Source of the DNA: an uncultured Flavobacteriales bacterium
Lineage (GTDB): Bacteria > Bacteroidota > Bacteroidia > Flavobacteriales_G > Salibacteraceae
Length of the DNA: 64,000 nucleotides
Reading direction: 5' to 3'
Assembly (NCBI GenBank): GCA_937899835.1
Contig: CALCCE010000265.1
Coordinates: 1-64,000, forward strand
Both the position numbers and the translations under genes were made by a program. Of this stretch, positions 27,069-36,324 are shown piece after piece. The stretch's first letter is position 1, and the number at the start of each line of letters is the position of its first letter. The notes under the pieces are model-generated. The model did not search any database, was not told where the DNA came from, and saw only the letters and a list, made by a program, of their open reading frames with translations.

Positions 27069-27422
27069 ATGGGAAAAAAGTACATCCCAAACGAGGTGAA
27101 ATACCGACTTGAGATTCCGGTCAAAACCATTTACCAATTCCAAGGTGAATTTTTCTATGAAGAAACCCTCGAAGAACATTTCATGCTTTGTATTTGGGCT
27201 CCGCTTCACGAAAATTTCATTCAGTATGATTTTGACTACCATGCTTTTGAGCCTAAGGATGCCTTTGGCATTGAACTGAGAGTGGATGGCAGCCGATTTG
27301 ATGAAAGTTCCATTGTGCGCAACCTCACAAAAGAGGGCTTAACCAAAGGTCTGGTGGTAACCAAGCTGGAATGGGGAGTTTGGAAGGAGATTTACAACGA
27401 TAATGAAATTAAAAGAGCCTAA
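27069..27422 (+). CDS. Hypothetical protein
   Basis: A 117-residue protein (MGKKYIPNEVKYRLEIP) with alternating strands and aromatic residues, without a signal peptide. It lies 18 bases ahead of the 236-residue membrane protein gene in the same direction, so both are probably co-transcribed. No family is recognised. Confidence 0.6.
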   Translation: MGKKYIPNEVKYRLEIPVKTIYQFQGEFFYEETLEEHFMLCIWAPLHENFIQYDFDYHAFEPKDAFGIELRVDGSRFDESSIVRNLTKEGLTKGLVVTKLEWGVWKEIYNDNEIKRA

Positions 27423-27440
27423 CCTGATAAACGCGAACCA

Positions 27441-28151
27441 ATGAAGGCTAAACTGGGTATTGCAATCATTATTCTGAGTTTCCTGGGATCGCTGAATCCG
27501 TATTTCCTACTTTTCACCATCCCTATTTTCGGATTGGGCGCTACCCTTCTATGGCGAAGCTCCAAAAAAGTGGGAACAAAACTGATTTGGATCCTTCTCC
27601 CAGTGGCACTGTGGTTTCCTTCCTACTTGTTGACGATGAGCCTGAATCATCAAATTGGATTGGCCACCGCGCAAAAGTTCGACTTTATTTTCGAGGAGGA
27701 TTTTAGAGGCAGAGCCGTATTGATCGGCAATAGGCCCTGTGGGCAAGCCGTGACCCTCAAAAATGATGGGGAACAAATTTTTGTGCCGAGCAATGGTGTG
27801 ATCCTGTATCAGGGTAACGTAGATTTGGGATATATCAACCACAACTACTTTCGCAAAACCGTATCGGGCACTCTTGAAGAAATTGACCTGAAAACAGGAT
27901 TGTATTATAGCAATGGAACGCAAGCTTCTCTCCCTAAAGACCGTGTTGGTGTATGGTCAGCAGGCAGCAGCACCAAAACGGTCTACACCCCCAAGCCTTC
28001 CATCAAATACAAGACGATAGCATTCACTGTCAGCTCCTTAGATAGTCTCGACCACTATAAAGAGCAGCAGTACCTCAAAGATTTTGAAAACCTTACCGAT
28101 AGCCTGGTGAGGACATGTGAGCTTGCTACTGAAAACGTTTCCAACCGTTAA
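27441..28151 (+). CDS. Membrane protein of unknown function
   Basis: A 236-residue protein with three hydrophobic segments in the first 75 residues (LGIAIIILSFLGSL, YFLLFTIPIFGLGATLLW, LIWILLPVALWFPSYLLTMSL) and a soluble domain of about 150 residues containing one Cys (IGNRPCGQAV) and a beta-rich part (VDLGYINHNYFRKTVSG). The second gene of a likely two-gene unit. No family is recognised. Confidence 0.65.
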   Translation: MKAKLGIAIIILSFLGSLNPYFLLFTIPIFGLGATLLWRSSKKVGTKLIWILLPVALWFPSYLLTMSLNHQIGLATAQKFDFIFEEDFRGRAVLIGNRPCGQAVTLKNDGEQIFVPSNGVILYQGNVDLGYINHNYFRKTVSGTLEEIDLKTGLYYSNGTQASLPKDRVGVWSAGSSTKTVYTPKPSIKYKTIAFTVSSLDSLDHYKEQQYLKDFENLTDSLVRTCELATENVSNR

Positions 28152-28311
28152 TTGCGCTAAAGGACCATTTTCGGGAATCCATGTCAGTTCATGAACGTTC
28201 GTCCGGTACAAGAGCGTGATTGATTTGAGTAACTTGTTGGCTGAAAGTAGCAAAAGGCCAACGGCAGTTGCTGAGTAACCAGCGGGAGGAATCCACTATA
28301 AAACCCCAAAA

Positions 28312-28839
28312 ATGGACCAAACAAAAATTAAAAAGAATCCCGCTTTCCTGGAGTACGTTTACCAACTCAATGCCGGACGTGACCTTTCGGAGGCGTTTCA
28401 ACACAGCCTGAAGGCAATTGACGCCATTGACGTGGCAAAATTCAACCGAATTGGCTTCCAAACCTACCAACCGGGCAAGTGGACACTCCATACCATCTTG
28501 CAACACCTCATCGATTGGGAGCGCATTTGGTGTTTTAGAGCGGTGATCTTTGCCCGGGCCGAAGGCACCATTCCAGTGGCACACGACCAGGAAATTATGG
28601 GTGCGAATTCCAATGCCAATGAATTGAGCATTGAACAATTGCAGGAGGAGCTGCGCATCGTGCGTCAATCCACCATGCTGTTGTTTGCCTCTTTCAACGC
28701 CAAAATTCTCGCTACCAATTGCCATTTTTTTGAGTATGAAATGCCGCTTCATTCGATTGGGCTCACCATTACTGCCCATCAAATCCATCATTTGAACGTT
28801 ATCGAGGAGCGGTATTTTCCACTGGATGTAGTAGTATGA
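28312..28839 (+). CDS. DinB family protein
   Basis: A 175-residue four-helix protein. Signs of the DinB/YfiT fold: GKWTLHTILQHLIDWERIW (about 62-80) with the metal-binding His of the xxHLxDxE segment, and a C-terminal ITAHQIHHLNVIEERY with further His residues. DinB proteins bind a divalent metal and many act as thiol transferases; the specific reaction here is unknown. No partner gene is evident. Confidence 0.85.
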   Translation: MDQTKIKKNPAFLEYVYQLNAGRDLSEAFQHSLKAIDAIDVAKFNRIGFQTYQPGKWTLHTILQHLIDWERIWCFRAVIFARAEGTIPVAHDQEIMGANSNANELSIEQLQEELRIVRQSTMLLFASFNAKILATNCHFFEYEMPLHSIGLTITAHQIHHLNVIEERYFPLDVVV

Positions 28840-28913
28840 CCTCATCCTTGATTACAGATCCTGTTGAGGTCTGTCCTTGAAAAATTTTAATTGTTGATTA
28901 ACCCAAATAATCA

Positions 28914-29297
28914 GTGCCACATCAATACAACATCGAACTTGCTGGCCAACAAATTGGCACTACCAAGTTGGAATTTGCCGACCCTCCTATGGGGGTAGTT
29001 CATGGGAAAATTAAATTCTCGATCTCTGAATCTCCATTTCAACTGGTATCCTCCCATTGTGTACAGAATGGCATAAAACTCAACACTTATGACCTTACTT
29101 GTAAATTGATCGACACCCAAATTATTCCTGGTTTGAAAATTTTTAAGCCTGGTGGAACTGAGTTAAAGGCTCGCGGTTCTTCCATAGCAGGAATGGACCC
29201 GAATGATTTTCATATCGAGGTTTATGGTATTCCACATCAAATCATGGAAAGTGAATTCCGTTTTCAAGCCAGCGACTATTACAGCAAAAAGGGCTAA
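28914..29297 (+). CDS. Hypothetical protein, GTG start
   Basis: A 127-residue frame that starts at GTG (PHQYNIELAGQQIGTTKLEF). Its composition of alternating strands (DPPMGVVHGKIKFSI, CVQNGIKLNTYDLTCKLID, DFHIEVYGIPHQIM) is protein-like. No signal peptide or family is recognised. The lack of an ATG and of a visible operon lowers confidence. Confidence 0.55.
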   Translation: MPHQYNIELAGQQIGTTKLEFADPPMGVVHGKIKFSISESPFQLVSSHCVQNGIKLNTYDLTCKLIDTQIIPGLKIFKPGGTELKARGSSIAGMDPNDFHIEVYGIPHQIMESEFRFQASDYYSKKG

Positions 29298-29405
29298 AGG
29301 AAGGTTAATACCCATAACCATCTATAAAACTTCACCAACCATTTTAAGGGCAACAGAAGCCCTTGACTCTAAGCCATACCATCGTCAATAGATGATAACT
29401 CAACC

Positions 29406-29765
29406 ATGAGCAACGTTCGCTTTACCATCAATTACGAGAGCCGTCAAAAAAGCAGGGTACATAGCTTCCTCAAGCAGTATCAAGCAGAAATTGGTTCGGA
29501 ATTAAAAGCCTTAAAAATTGAACAGTACTGGAAAATGGAGCACCAATTTCAAGCCCAATTTTTCGTTTCCCTATATGCACTGGATAAGGAACAAAAAGTA
29601 TACAAGGTCTTGAAACTCGCCAATCAGTTATGGTCCACTGGATATTTAAACTGGACGATCAATGGGCCTCACGAAAATCAAACCCTTATTTTCGAATGTA
29701 TCCTCAACAATACCAACGATGACCAGCCCTTAAAATGGGCACACCTCCAATTGGAAGCAGAGTAA
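29406..29765 (+). CDS. Hypothetical protein
   Basis: A 119-residue protein (MSNVRFTINYESRQ) with an N-terminal strand, a basic helix (QKSRVHSFLKQYQAEIGSELK) and further strands with Trp residues (STGYLNWTINGPHENQTLIFECIL). Cytoplasmic, family not recognised. Located in a stretch of small genes of unknown function. Confidence 0.55.
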   Translation: MSNVRFTINYESRQKSRVHSFLKQYQAEIGSELKALKIEQYWKMEHQFQAQFFVSLYALDKEQKVYKVLKLANQLWSTGYLNWTINGPHENQTLIFECILNNTNDDQPLKWAHLQLEAE

Positions 29766-29834
29766 GCCGTTTTTAGTATCCCAAAACAATGGTGCATAGC
29801 GTTTTACCGAGCATAACACAACACCCACATTCAA

Positions 29835-30260
29835 ATGAATTATAGGTTAAAACTCGAAATCATATTCATCGCCTCTCTGGTGGTTGTGACCCTCATCTTG
29901 TCACAAATGGTCACTCTCTACAAAACGGAGTACATAGGCTTGGATTGGAACCCTTGGTACGTCTGCTTCTTACTGGGCATCTGTATTGCGTTTCTGCTTT
30001 TCAACATTACCGTCTTGGGGATTAGAGTGGTTCCCAATTTAGTTTATTCCGGGTTCGCGGCCATACTCCTTTTGCCCTCCTCTATTTTTTGTGTTCAGCT
30101 TTGGGTTGCCCACCTCGAAAAGCTGGACAATGGAGTCACCCCACTTGGGTGGCAATTCCAATACAAATGGTTAGAGCTTTTGGTATTTGGAGTCTTGCTG
30201 ATGGTGGGGACAGAAGTCATCGGAAAACGATTGAGTCAAGCAAAGACGCGTACTGAATGA
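29835..30260 (+). CDS. Four-helix membrane protein of unknown function
   Basis: A 141-residue protein with four hydrophobic segments (about 8-25, 41-61, 70-90 and 112-130), linked by short loops. Small inner-membrane protein without a recognised family. It starts 69 bases after the previous gene. Confidence 0.6.
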   Translation: MNYRLKLEIIFIASLVVVTLILSQMVTLYKTEYIGLDWNPWYVCFLLGICIAFLLFNITVLGIRVVPNLVYSGFAAILLLPSSIFCVQLWVAHLEKLDNGVTPLGWQFQYKWLELLVFGVLLMVGTEVIGKRLSQAKTRTE

Positions 30261-30569
30261 CCTCCTATTGCATTTACACTGGGATTCATCCCAAAACCGA
30301 ATTACCTGAGAGGAAATTTCTGATTGTTGATTGAATCAAAACGAACCTGGAACACTATAAAAAGTGTTTATGAAGCAATTTTTAAGACATCAACCTCAAA
30401 ACCTATTCGCAGTTCTTCTGACGCTTTCAATGCAACCCAAGCAACCTTAGACCGATTCAAACATAAGTGCATCTTGTCCACTGTGGTCGGTAAGCCCAAT
30501 CAAAAGAACGGTTGGGATTTCGTTCGATGCGGTGGATATTAAATCGAATTTGTGCATCCTATACAGGCT

Positions 30570-30825
30570 CTACACTGGTGCACTACCAAATTTTTCAAAG
30601 TGGTGCAGCTTCTCCAGAAGCATTGCACCGGTGCACTCTATTTTAAAAAAAAGTGGTGCACAACTTCTGAAAGCATTGCACCGGTGCATTCCAATTTGAA
30701 AAAAGTGTTGCACAACTTTTAAAAGCATTGCACCACTGCATTCCAATTTGAAAAAAGTGATGCACAACCTCTAAAAGCATTGCACCACTACATTCCAGTT
30801 TAAAAAATAATGGTGCAAAGTCTGG
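30570..30825. repeat. Tandem array of a 52-bp unit with TGCACC/GGTGCA palindromes
   Basis: The CATTGCACC core recurs at 30621, 30674, 30726 and 30778 (period 52-53), with AAAGTGGTGCA-type half-sites about 25 bases away in each unit. A degenerate unit precedes the array at 30577-30607. Two units contain the perfect palindrome TGCACCGGTGCA. The period is not a multiple of three and the open frames on the minus strand are repeats of each other, so it is not coding. The flanks 30261-30569 and 30826-31018 hold no convincing gene. Confidence 0.85.
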
Positions 30826-31018
30826 CAGCTCCACAAACCGCTTTATCCGGGTGAACCAATTACTAACTCTTGGAACGATTTTCATCACCTTACCTTTTAC
30901 GAATGGGACAACAAAACAAAAGTGGGACAAAACCCGAGTAGCAAACGGTCCGTCAACGGTAACGAAAGCAATCGAAGTGAATCACTTCCCCCACAAGCTG
31001 ACCGCAACCCAAGCACCA

Positions 31019-31057
31019 ACAAAAAACGCCCCGTGAAGTAAATCCTTCGCGGGGCGT
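31019..31057 (-). terminator. Intrinsic terminator of the 1114-residue T9SS gene
   Basis: AACGCCCCGTGAAG and CTTCGCGGGGCGTT form a stem of about 13 bp; on the minus strand it is followed by GTTTTTTG. It lies about 30 bases after the stop of the gene ending at 31086. Confidence 0.88.
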
Positions 31058-31085
31058 TCTAATTTTTTAAAATGAGGAGGCTGGC

Positions 31086-34000
31086 TTACTGCAAAGCAAT
31101 CCGTCGAACCCAAGAGTAATCCTCTCCCTGCAACTTCAAAAAGTAGATTCCTGCCGCTTCCTTGTTTAGATCAAGGGAATGTCGGGTATTGCGGCCATTC
31201 AATTGCAATGGCTGCTGGCGCACTACCCTGCCTTGTTGATCGATCACCGTCAGCTGAAAACTACCACGAATGGCAGCATCTATTTCTACCACCAAATCGC
31301 CCATGCTGGGGTTGGGATAGGTTTGTACCGCTTGTTGCGAAAGCAATTCATCCAAGCCTACACCAATGGATACCATGATAGTATCGGAGTTACTACAGCC
31401 GTTAGCATCGGTAATGGTGACGGAATAAGTACCCGTAGAATCCACCAGTAAAGTAGTACCAGTAGTGCCATTCGACCATAGGTAACTGGCGAAACCAGCC
31501 CCCGGATTTAGTGTAGTGCTGCTGCCAGCAGGCAAGTTGATGTCTGGCCCAAGGCTCACGACAGGTTGTGGATTGGTGGCCATCAAAGTCACGCTTTGAA
31601 TGGACAAGCACCCGGCACCATCGGTAACGGTTACGGTGTAGCTGCCTACCGGCAAGTTGTTGACAATGGAAGAAGTACTGTTTCCAGGATCGTTCCACAA
31701 GTAGGTATAAGGCGCAGTGCCACCTGTTGCGGTAACTGAGGCTACTCCATCGGCTCCTCCCACACAGGTAACATTCAAACCAGTAGCGGTTACAACGGGC
31801 GCATTGGCATTGCTCACGTTGGCACTTTGCACCACCGTACACCCTTGTCCATCGGTGATGGTCACCTGATAACTGCCTGCAGCAAGGTTATTCACCGTGG
31901 TGCCCGTTGAGTTACCGGGATCGTTCCAATTGTAAGTATAGGGCCCACTACCGTTCAAAACGGTTACCGTTGCGCCACCATCGTTTTGACCACAGGAGGC
32001 GGCAATGGATGCGGTGCTGGCTACCGTTCCCGCCGGATCAATCAAATTGGCAATCGCAATGGCATCGCAACCGGCATTGTCGGTCACCGTAATCGAATAA
32101 TTACCTCCAGCCAAGTTGGTGATGGCGGAAGTGCTGCCACCGTTGCTCCATTGGTAGGTATAGGGCTGACTCCCCCCATTGGCGGACACCAAAGCGTTGC
32201 CATCGGTGTAGCCGGCACAAGTGGGGTCGGTAGAAATGACCGTAATGGAGGGCCCGCCAATGGTAGAAATCGCGGCCTGCCCAACCGAAGTACAGCCGTT
32301 GGCATCGGTAATGGTCAACGTAAATACGCCTGCCGATAAGTTGTTGATCGCGCTTGAAGTACTTCCATTGGACCAGGAATAGGTATAAGGACCAGAACCA
32401 GGGTTGACGGTGACCAAGGCCGCTCCGTCGGTGCTGCCACAGTTGGCATCGGTAGTGTTGATGGTCGCTTGAATTACCGGCAATTCAGATACAAAGGCCG
32501 TGGTGGTAGCGGTGCCTCCACCGCCTTCGGTTACCGTTACGGTGTAGGTACCGCTGGGCACTCCACTGAGATCTTCAGTCGTGCTACCATTGCTCCAGAG
32601 GTAAGTGAAAGGCGCTACCCCACCCGAAACCGTTAAATCTACACTACCCGCAGAACTACCTGGACATCCGGCATCAACAACTGTGGTACTCAGTTGCAAT
32701 TGACTAATGACGTTGGACCAGGCCGATTGATGCACCTCCTGGGTAAGATCATCCTGCACAAACACCACCACCGAGAGGCTGTCAAAATCTTCTACATTAC
32801 TTCCGGTAGGAAAGGTATAACTCTGGTTGAGAGAAACCGTAGTTCCTGGCGTTAGTGAATTGATCGAAATGCCATTGCCATCCGGCAACATTTTGTGCAT
32901 CGTAAAATAAAAAATCGTTTCACCATTGGTAGCCACATTACCCGTAGTACTGTTTTCCACCACCGCGATGTAGGCCGTCAGGTTGTTGCTGTTGTACGGA
33001 CTGGTGACATCAATGTCCATGTTCACATTCACGGTACTTCCGGTCACCGAGTGGCTGGCACTCAGCGTCATAAAACAAGGATCGTTGGCAATGTTGTTGG
33101 CAATACCGGTATTGTAGGTCAAAGGTTGTCCGCTAAAATCTCCATCTACCCATACATTGGGTACAGCGTTGAGTCCGTAAAAATTTCTTCTTGTTTCAGC
33201 ATCCGTGGTGTGGTAAGGATCTCCTGATCCGGGCCAAAACATGGGGTAATAAATGAAGGTGTAAGGAAAGGTCAGTGAATCGAGTACATCACGCAGGTAG
33301 GGGTTGGCGGTAGCCGCAGGAGGCGTGGTGGAGCTGCTGAAGTTTTCGTGTAGCACCGTGCGGGTCACCGAAGCACCACCCACAAATATATTCATGGTCA
33401 CCGTGTCATTGCTCGGATTAAGGTCAGTGGCACCGCCCGCCCCTTGAAAGTTGGCCATCCAGGCTTTAATGGTGAAATTGCCAGAACCAGAGGGAGTCCA
33501 CGGAGTGGGGTGGGTAAAAGAAAAAGTCTCTCCTTGCCCGGTCAACGAGGTTAAACCGCTAATGGTGGTAGAAACTACCGAGCCACCGTTCACTTGATAA
33601 TTATAAGTGGCCGAATTAAAAGCATTGGAACCATAGTTGCCCATGCGGGTACTAATGTTGGCAGATTGTCCCAAAGCGAGGACTGTGGGTACATTGTTGG
33701 GCTGCAAGCCCGCCACATCAAGCCCAGGTGCCGCACCAGGAATAAACTCAACGTATTGGTTGTCTTCCACACCAGAACTAACGCCCCCAAAACTGGTTCC
33801 CAATGGCCAAGGTACTTCCAGTGCACTGGAACTGTTGTACTGCAAACCAGTGATCACCGATTGCACACAAGCGTTGGTCCGCTGATCCACAATGTAGACT
33901 TTGTTGGTGCCTTCCTCCAACACAATGGCCCAATAAGAAAAACAGTTGGTGGTAAACAGCGGGTCGCTGAAGGAGTTGAACCAAATCCAATGTTGTCGGT

Positions 34001-34430
34001 TGGGAGCCGTGCCAAACGTTTTGGCCAGGATGTTATCATTAGTACCAAACCCGGCAAGCCCCCAAACCGTAATGGAGTTGTTGGGCAGAGCAGCACTGGG
34101 CAACGAAACTGAAAAGGTATTGGGGGCCGTTCCTGGACTGGGTTGAAAGGTGACCACTCCGGTATTCGAAACCCAAAAAGAGCTAAAAAAACTGCCGTTA
34201 AACTGAAAGCTAAAGGGTATGGTACCGTTCGACCACACGGGCGTGGTTCCCCCACCGCCAAGGTAGAGCGATGTCCAACCGTTGGTTCCCGGATTCGGGT
34301 TTTCATCGTCTACATTGAGTCCTCCCGGGTTTTCTCCTGGTGAATAGAAATGCTTGAGGTAGTGGTATTGCGCATTCGCTACAACACCCAACATTAGGGA
34401 TGCTGCCAAAAGCAGGCATAGTTTTCTCAT
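31086..34430 (-). CDS. Large T9SS surface protein with Omp28-like domain and SprB repeats
   Basis: A 1114-residue protein with a signal peptide (MRKLCLLLAASLMLGVVANAQ). Residues about 30-235 look like a carbohydrate-binding or lectin-like beta domain. About 240-330 is a CARDB-like module (PNNVPTVLALGQSANISTRM). About 355-590 resembles the Omp28 thioredoxin-like domain (HENFSSSTTPPAATANPYLR, AVPNVWVDGDF), but the CxxC of that family is absent. About 595-1020 holds five or six SprB repeats (GGxxPYTYxWSNGSTTxxI.NLxAGxYxVTVTDxxGC). The end is a type A sorting domain (TYPNPSMGDLVVEI, GIYFLKLQGEDYSWVRRIALQ). SprB-type repeats are found in gliding/adhesion surface proteins. A good promoter precedes it. 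Confidence 0.92.
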   Translation of the reverse strand: MRKLCLLLAASLMLGVVANAQYHYLKHFYSPGENPGGLNVDDENPNPGTNGWTSLYLGGGGTTPVWSNGTIPFSFQFNGSFFSSFWVSNTGVVTFQPSPGTAPNTFSVSLPSAALPNNSITVWGLAGFGTNDNILAKTFGTAPNRQHWIWFNSFSDPLFTTNCFSYWAIVLEEGTNKVYIVDQRTNACVQSVITGLQYNSSSALEVPWPLGTSFGGVSSGVEDNQYVEFIPGAAPGLDVAGLQPNNVPTVLALGQSANISTRMGNYGSNAFNSATYNYQVNGGSVVSTTISGLTSLTGQGETFSFTHPTPWTPSGSGNFTIKAWMANFQGAGGATDLNPSNDTVTMNIFVGGASVTRTVLHENFSSSTTPPAATANPYLRDVLDSLTFPYTFIYYPMFWPGSGDPYHTTDAETRRNFYGLNAVPNVWVDGDFSGQPLTYNTGIANNIANDPCFMTLSASHSVTGSTVNVNMDIDVTSPYNSNNLTAYIAVVENSTTGNVATNGETIFYFTMHKMLPDGNGISINSLTPGTTVSLNQSYTFPTGSNVEDFDSLSVVVFVQDDLTQEVHQSAWSNVISQLQLSTTVVDAGCPGSSAGSVDLTVSGGVAPFTYLWSNGSTTEDLSGVPSGTYTVTVTEGGGGTATTTAFVSELPVIQATINTTDANCGSTDGAALVTVNPGSGPYTYSWSNGSTSSAINNLSAGVFTLTITDANGCTSVGQAAISTIGGPSITVISTDPTCAGYTDGNALVSANGGSQPYTYQWSNGGSTSAITNLAGGNYSITVTDNAGCDAIAIANLIDPAGTVASTASIAASCGQNDGGATVTVLNGSGPYTYNWNDPGNSTGTTVNNLAAGSYQVTITDGQGCTVVQSANVSNANAPVVTATGLNVTCVGGADGVASVTATGGTAPYTYLWNDPGNSTSSIVNNLPVGSYTVTVTDGAGCLSIQSVTLMATNPQPVVSLGPDINLPAGSSTTLNPGAGFASYLWSNGTTGTTLLVDSTGTYSVTITDANGCSNSDTIMVSIGVGLDELLSQQAVQTYPNPSMGDLVVEIDAAIRGSFQLTVIDQQGRVVRQQPLQLNGRNTRHSLDLNKEAAGIYFLKLQGEDYSWVRRIALQ

Positions 34431-34476
34431 GTCTAGAAAATTGGGTTAATAGTAAATCAGAATTGCTTCCGAAGAC

Positions 34477-34507
34477 CAAAGGTAGCCAATGTGCTAACAG
34501 AAACCAA
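34477..34507 (-). promoter_or_regulatory. Bacteroidota promoter of the 1114-residue T9SS gene
   Basis: Minus strand: -33 TTG at 34507-34505, 20 bases, then TACCTTTG at 34484-34477, which fits TTG-N19-21-TAnnTTTG. The start codon lies 46 bases downstream. Confidence 0.75.
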
Positions 34508-34618
34508 TTCAGCCACTTAGAACCTGGGCAGTTTTTTATCAATAGCCCTTGGTGGGATACCTACGGCAGGTATGGGTTCACCTCTGCCCTACTTTCTCAG
34601 CAAAAAAGAATCTTTGAT

Positions 34619-36145
34619 TTAGGGTACCTCCAGGAAGCGTTCCCTAAGTCGGTTGCGCAAACGTCTGCGGTAATCTTCCTGCAACCATTGCTGGTAGTTG
34701 TCGCTGCTCTTGGTAATGCAATACGAATATTGCTTCACCCGAAATTCGATTTCTTCTTGCAACAATCCGATCAACTCCCGGGCCTCAAAAAGGTCTTCGC
34801 TGTTTTCGAAAATTACCTGAGCATGTTGTTCTACCGAATTGAGGATGGCCTTTTTAGAGCGTTGACCCTGGTTAACCACCCGCTTGTATTCAGCCGCCAT
34901 GTCAAAATCCAGATCAGGCGTATTGGACAAGCGCTCGCGCAACTCCTGCGGCATAATATAGGGCAAATCGCGCTCGATCAGTTCATCGCTCACAATGTTG
35001 AGCAAGAAGCGATCGGGTGCTCGGAAGATTTCCTGCCAATCCACAAAAGCCTCCCATAGACCAAACCTACGGGCGTTGTTTCCCAGGTCAATGATGGTAA
35101 ACGCCTTCTTGTCCGGCAACACCCGCGATCCCCGTCCAATCATTTGGTGGTACAAGGTCAGGGATTTAGTAGCCCGGTTGAGAATGACCGTTTCTACCCC
35201 AGGTTCGTCGAAACCGGTAGTAAGAATACTCACGGAGGTCAATACCGCGTCTTTGGTGGTTTTGAACCAGTTCAGGATTTCCCGGCGTTCGGGCTCACCG
35301 TGGCTGTGATCGAGGTGCCGCACTGGGTACCCTGCCCGCATAAAAGTGTGGTATACCTGCTGCGAAGTATTGATCCCGTTGTTGAAGATGAGCGTTTTGG
35401 TTCCAATGGCCCGCTCCTCATAGGCCCGCAACAGTTTCTCCTGCATGTAGTAATTGCCGTAGAGCAATTCAGAAGAACTTACCGTGTAATCGCCATGCGG
35501 TCCCACTTTCAACGTACCCAACTTTACATCGTAACCGTAGGTGGTGGCTTTCGCCAAAAAACCTTTCTCAATGAGGCTGGCAATGGAGTCGCCTACAATG
35601 AGTTCACTGTAGTTGTCCTTCATCGGCATCTTGATGTTGGAACTCAACGGAGTAGCCGTTACGCCAAGGATGCAACATTGTGAGAAAAACTTGAACAGCT
35701 TGCGAAAAGAGTTGTAATGGGCTTCATCCACAATCACCAAACCCACGTTGTCCAGCGTAAACTGGGCATCGCTTAGGCGGTTGTTGAGCGTTTCAACCAT
35801 GGCCACGAAGCACGAATACTCCTCTTGATCGGTCAAGTGCTTCACCTGACTATTGATCACCTTGTTGGCCACGCCATTGTCGGAGAGCACCCGGGAGGTC
35901 TGCCCACAAAGCTCAATCCGGTGGGTTAGGATAATGACTTTCTTTCCGGTATTCTCAATGTATTGACGGGTGATCTCAGAGAAAATCACCGTCTTACCAC
36001 CGCCAGTAGGCAACTGATAGAGCAGGTTATAACCGGGCTGCGCATTGTTAATGCGCCCCAAGATCTGATCCAGGGCCTCTTGCTGGTAGCGGTAGAGTTC
36101 CCGACCTTCTTTTTGTTCCAGTTTATCTGCTACAGGTTGCTCCAT
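34619..36145 (-). CDS. DEAD/DEAH-box SF2 helicase
   Basis: A 508-residue SF2 ATPase of the UvrB/ResIII-like branch. Motifs: Q-like LYRYQQEALDQI (about 17-28), Walker A TGGGKT (47-52), DEAH (140-143), VTATPL motif III, and in the second RecA domain LTTGFDEPGVETVIL and MIGRGSRV. A C-terminal helical region of about 110 residues (KRVVNQGQRSKKAILNSVEQ onward) is of unknown role. No methylase or nuclease gene is adjacent, so it is not a complete restriction system. It may act on DNA or RNA. Confidence 0.9.
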   Translation of the reverse strand: MEQPVADKLEQKEGRELYRYQQEALDQILGRINNAQPGYNLLYQLPTGGGKTVIFSEITRQYIENTGKKVIILTHRIELCGQTSRVLSDNGVANKVINSQVKHLTDQEEYSCFVAMVETLNNRLSDAQFTLDNVGLVIVDEAHYNSFRKLFKFFSQCCILGVTATPLSSNIKMPMKDNYSELIVGDSIASLIEKGFLAKATTYGYDVKLGTLKVGPHGDYTVSSSELLYGNYYMQEKLLRAYEERAIGTKTLIFNNGINTSQQVYHTFMRAGYPVRHLDHSHGEPERREILNWFKTTKDAVLTSVSILTTGFDEPGVETVILNRATKSLTLYHQMIGRGSRVLPDKKAFTIIDLGNNARRFGLWEAFVDWQEIFRAPDRFLLNIVSDELIERDLPYIMPQELRERLSNTPDLDFDMAAEYKRVVNQGQRSKKAILNSVEQHAQVIFENSEDLFEARELIGLLQEEIEFRVKQYSYCITKSSDNYQQWLQEDYRRRLRNRLRERFLEVP

Positions 36146-36265
36146 GCATCTTAGGAAAGCCGCGCAAAACTACACACATTTCCTAGCTATTGCGCTACTA
36201 ACCGGCAAAAAGAAATAGGATTTCCTGTTTCATTGCCCTCAAAAATTCAGACTCGTGGGCTACAT

Positions 36266-36304
36266 AAAAAAATCCCGGTGCCAAAAGTCAGCACCGGGAG
36301 TATT
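36266..36304 (-). terminator. Intrinsic terminator after the lipoprotein cluster
   Basis: TCCCGGTGC (36273-36281) and GCACCGGGA (36291-36299) form a 9-bp stem; the minus strand continues with TTTTTTTATG. It lies about 25 bases after the stop of the last tandem lipoprotein gene. Confidence 0.88.
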
Positions 36305-36324
36305 TAAAATGAGTTGTTTAAGTC

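Noticed and set aside
30324-30542. 72-residue frame as a gene
   Set aside because: Composition is poor, there is no clear start context, and it borders the tandem array; no supporting feature was found.
30570-30825. Possible CRISPR array
   Set aside because: The whole 52-bp unit is repeated with small changes; there are no unique spacers between constant repeats and no cas genes in the window.
30643-30930. Minus-strand frames over the tandem array with repeated FFKLECSGAMLL-type residues
   Set aside because: The period (52-53 bp) is not a multiple of three, so the repeated residues appear in shifted frames; this is a by-product of the DNA repeat.
34619-36145. Restriction-modification system
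   Set aside because: The helicase resembles restriction-type ATPases, but no methylase, specificity or nuclease gene lies near it.
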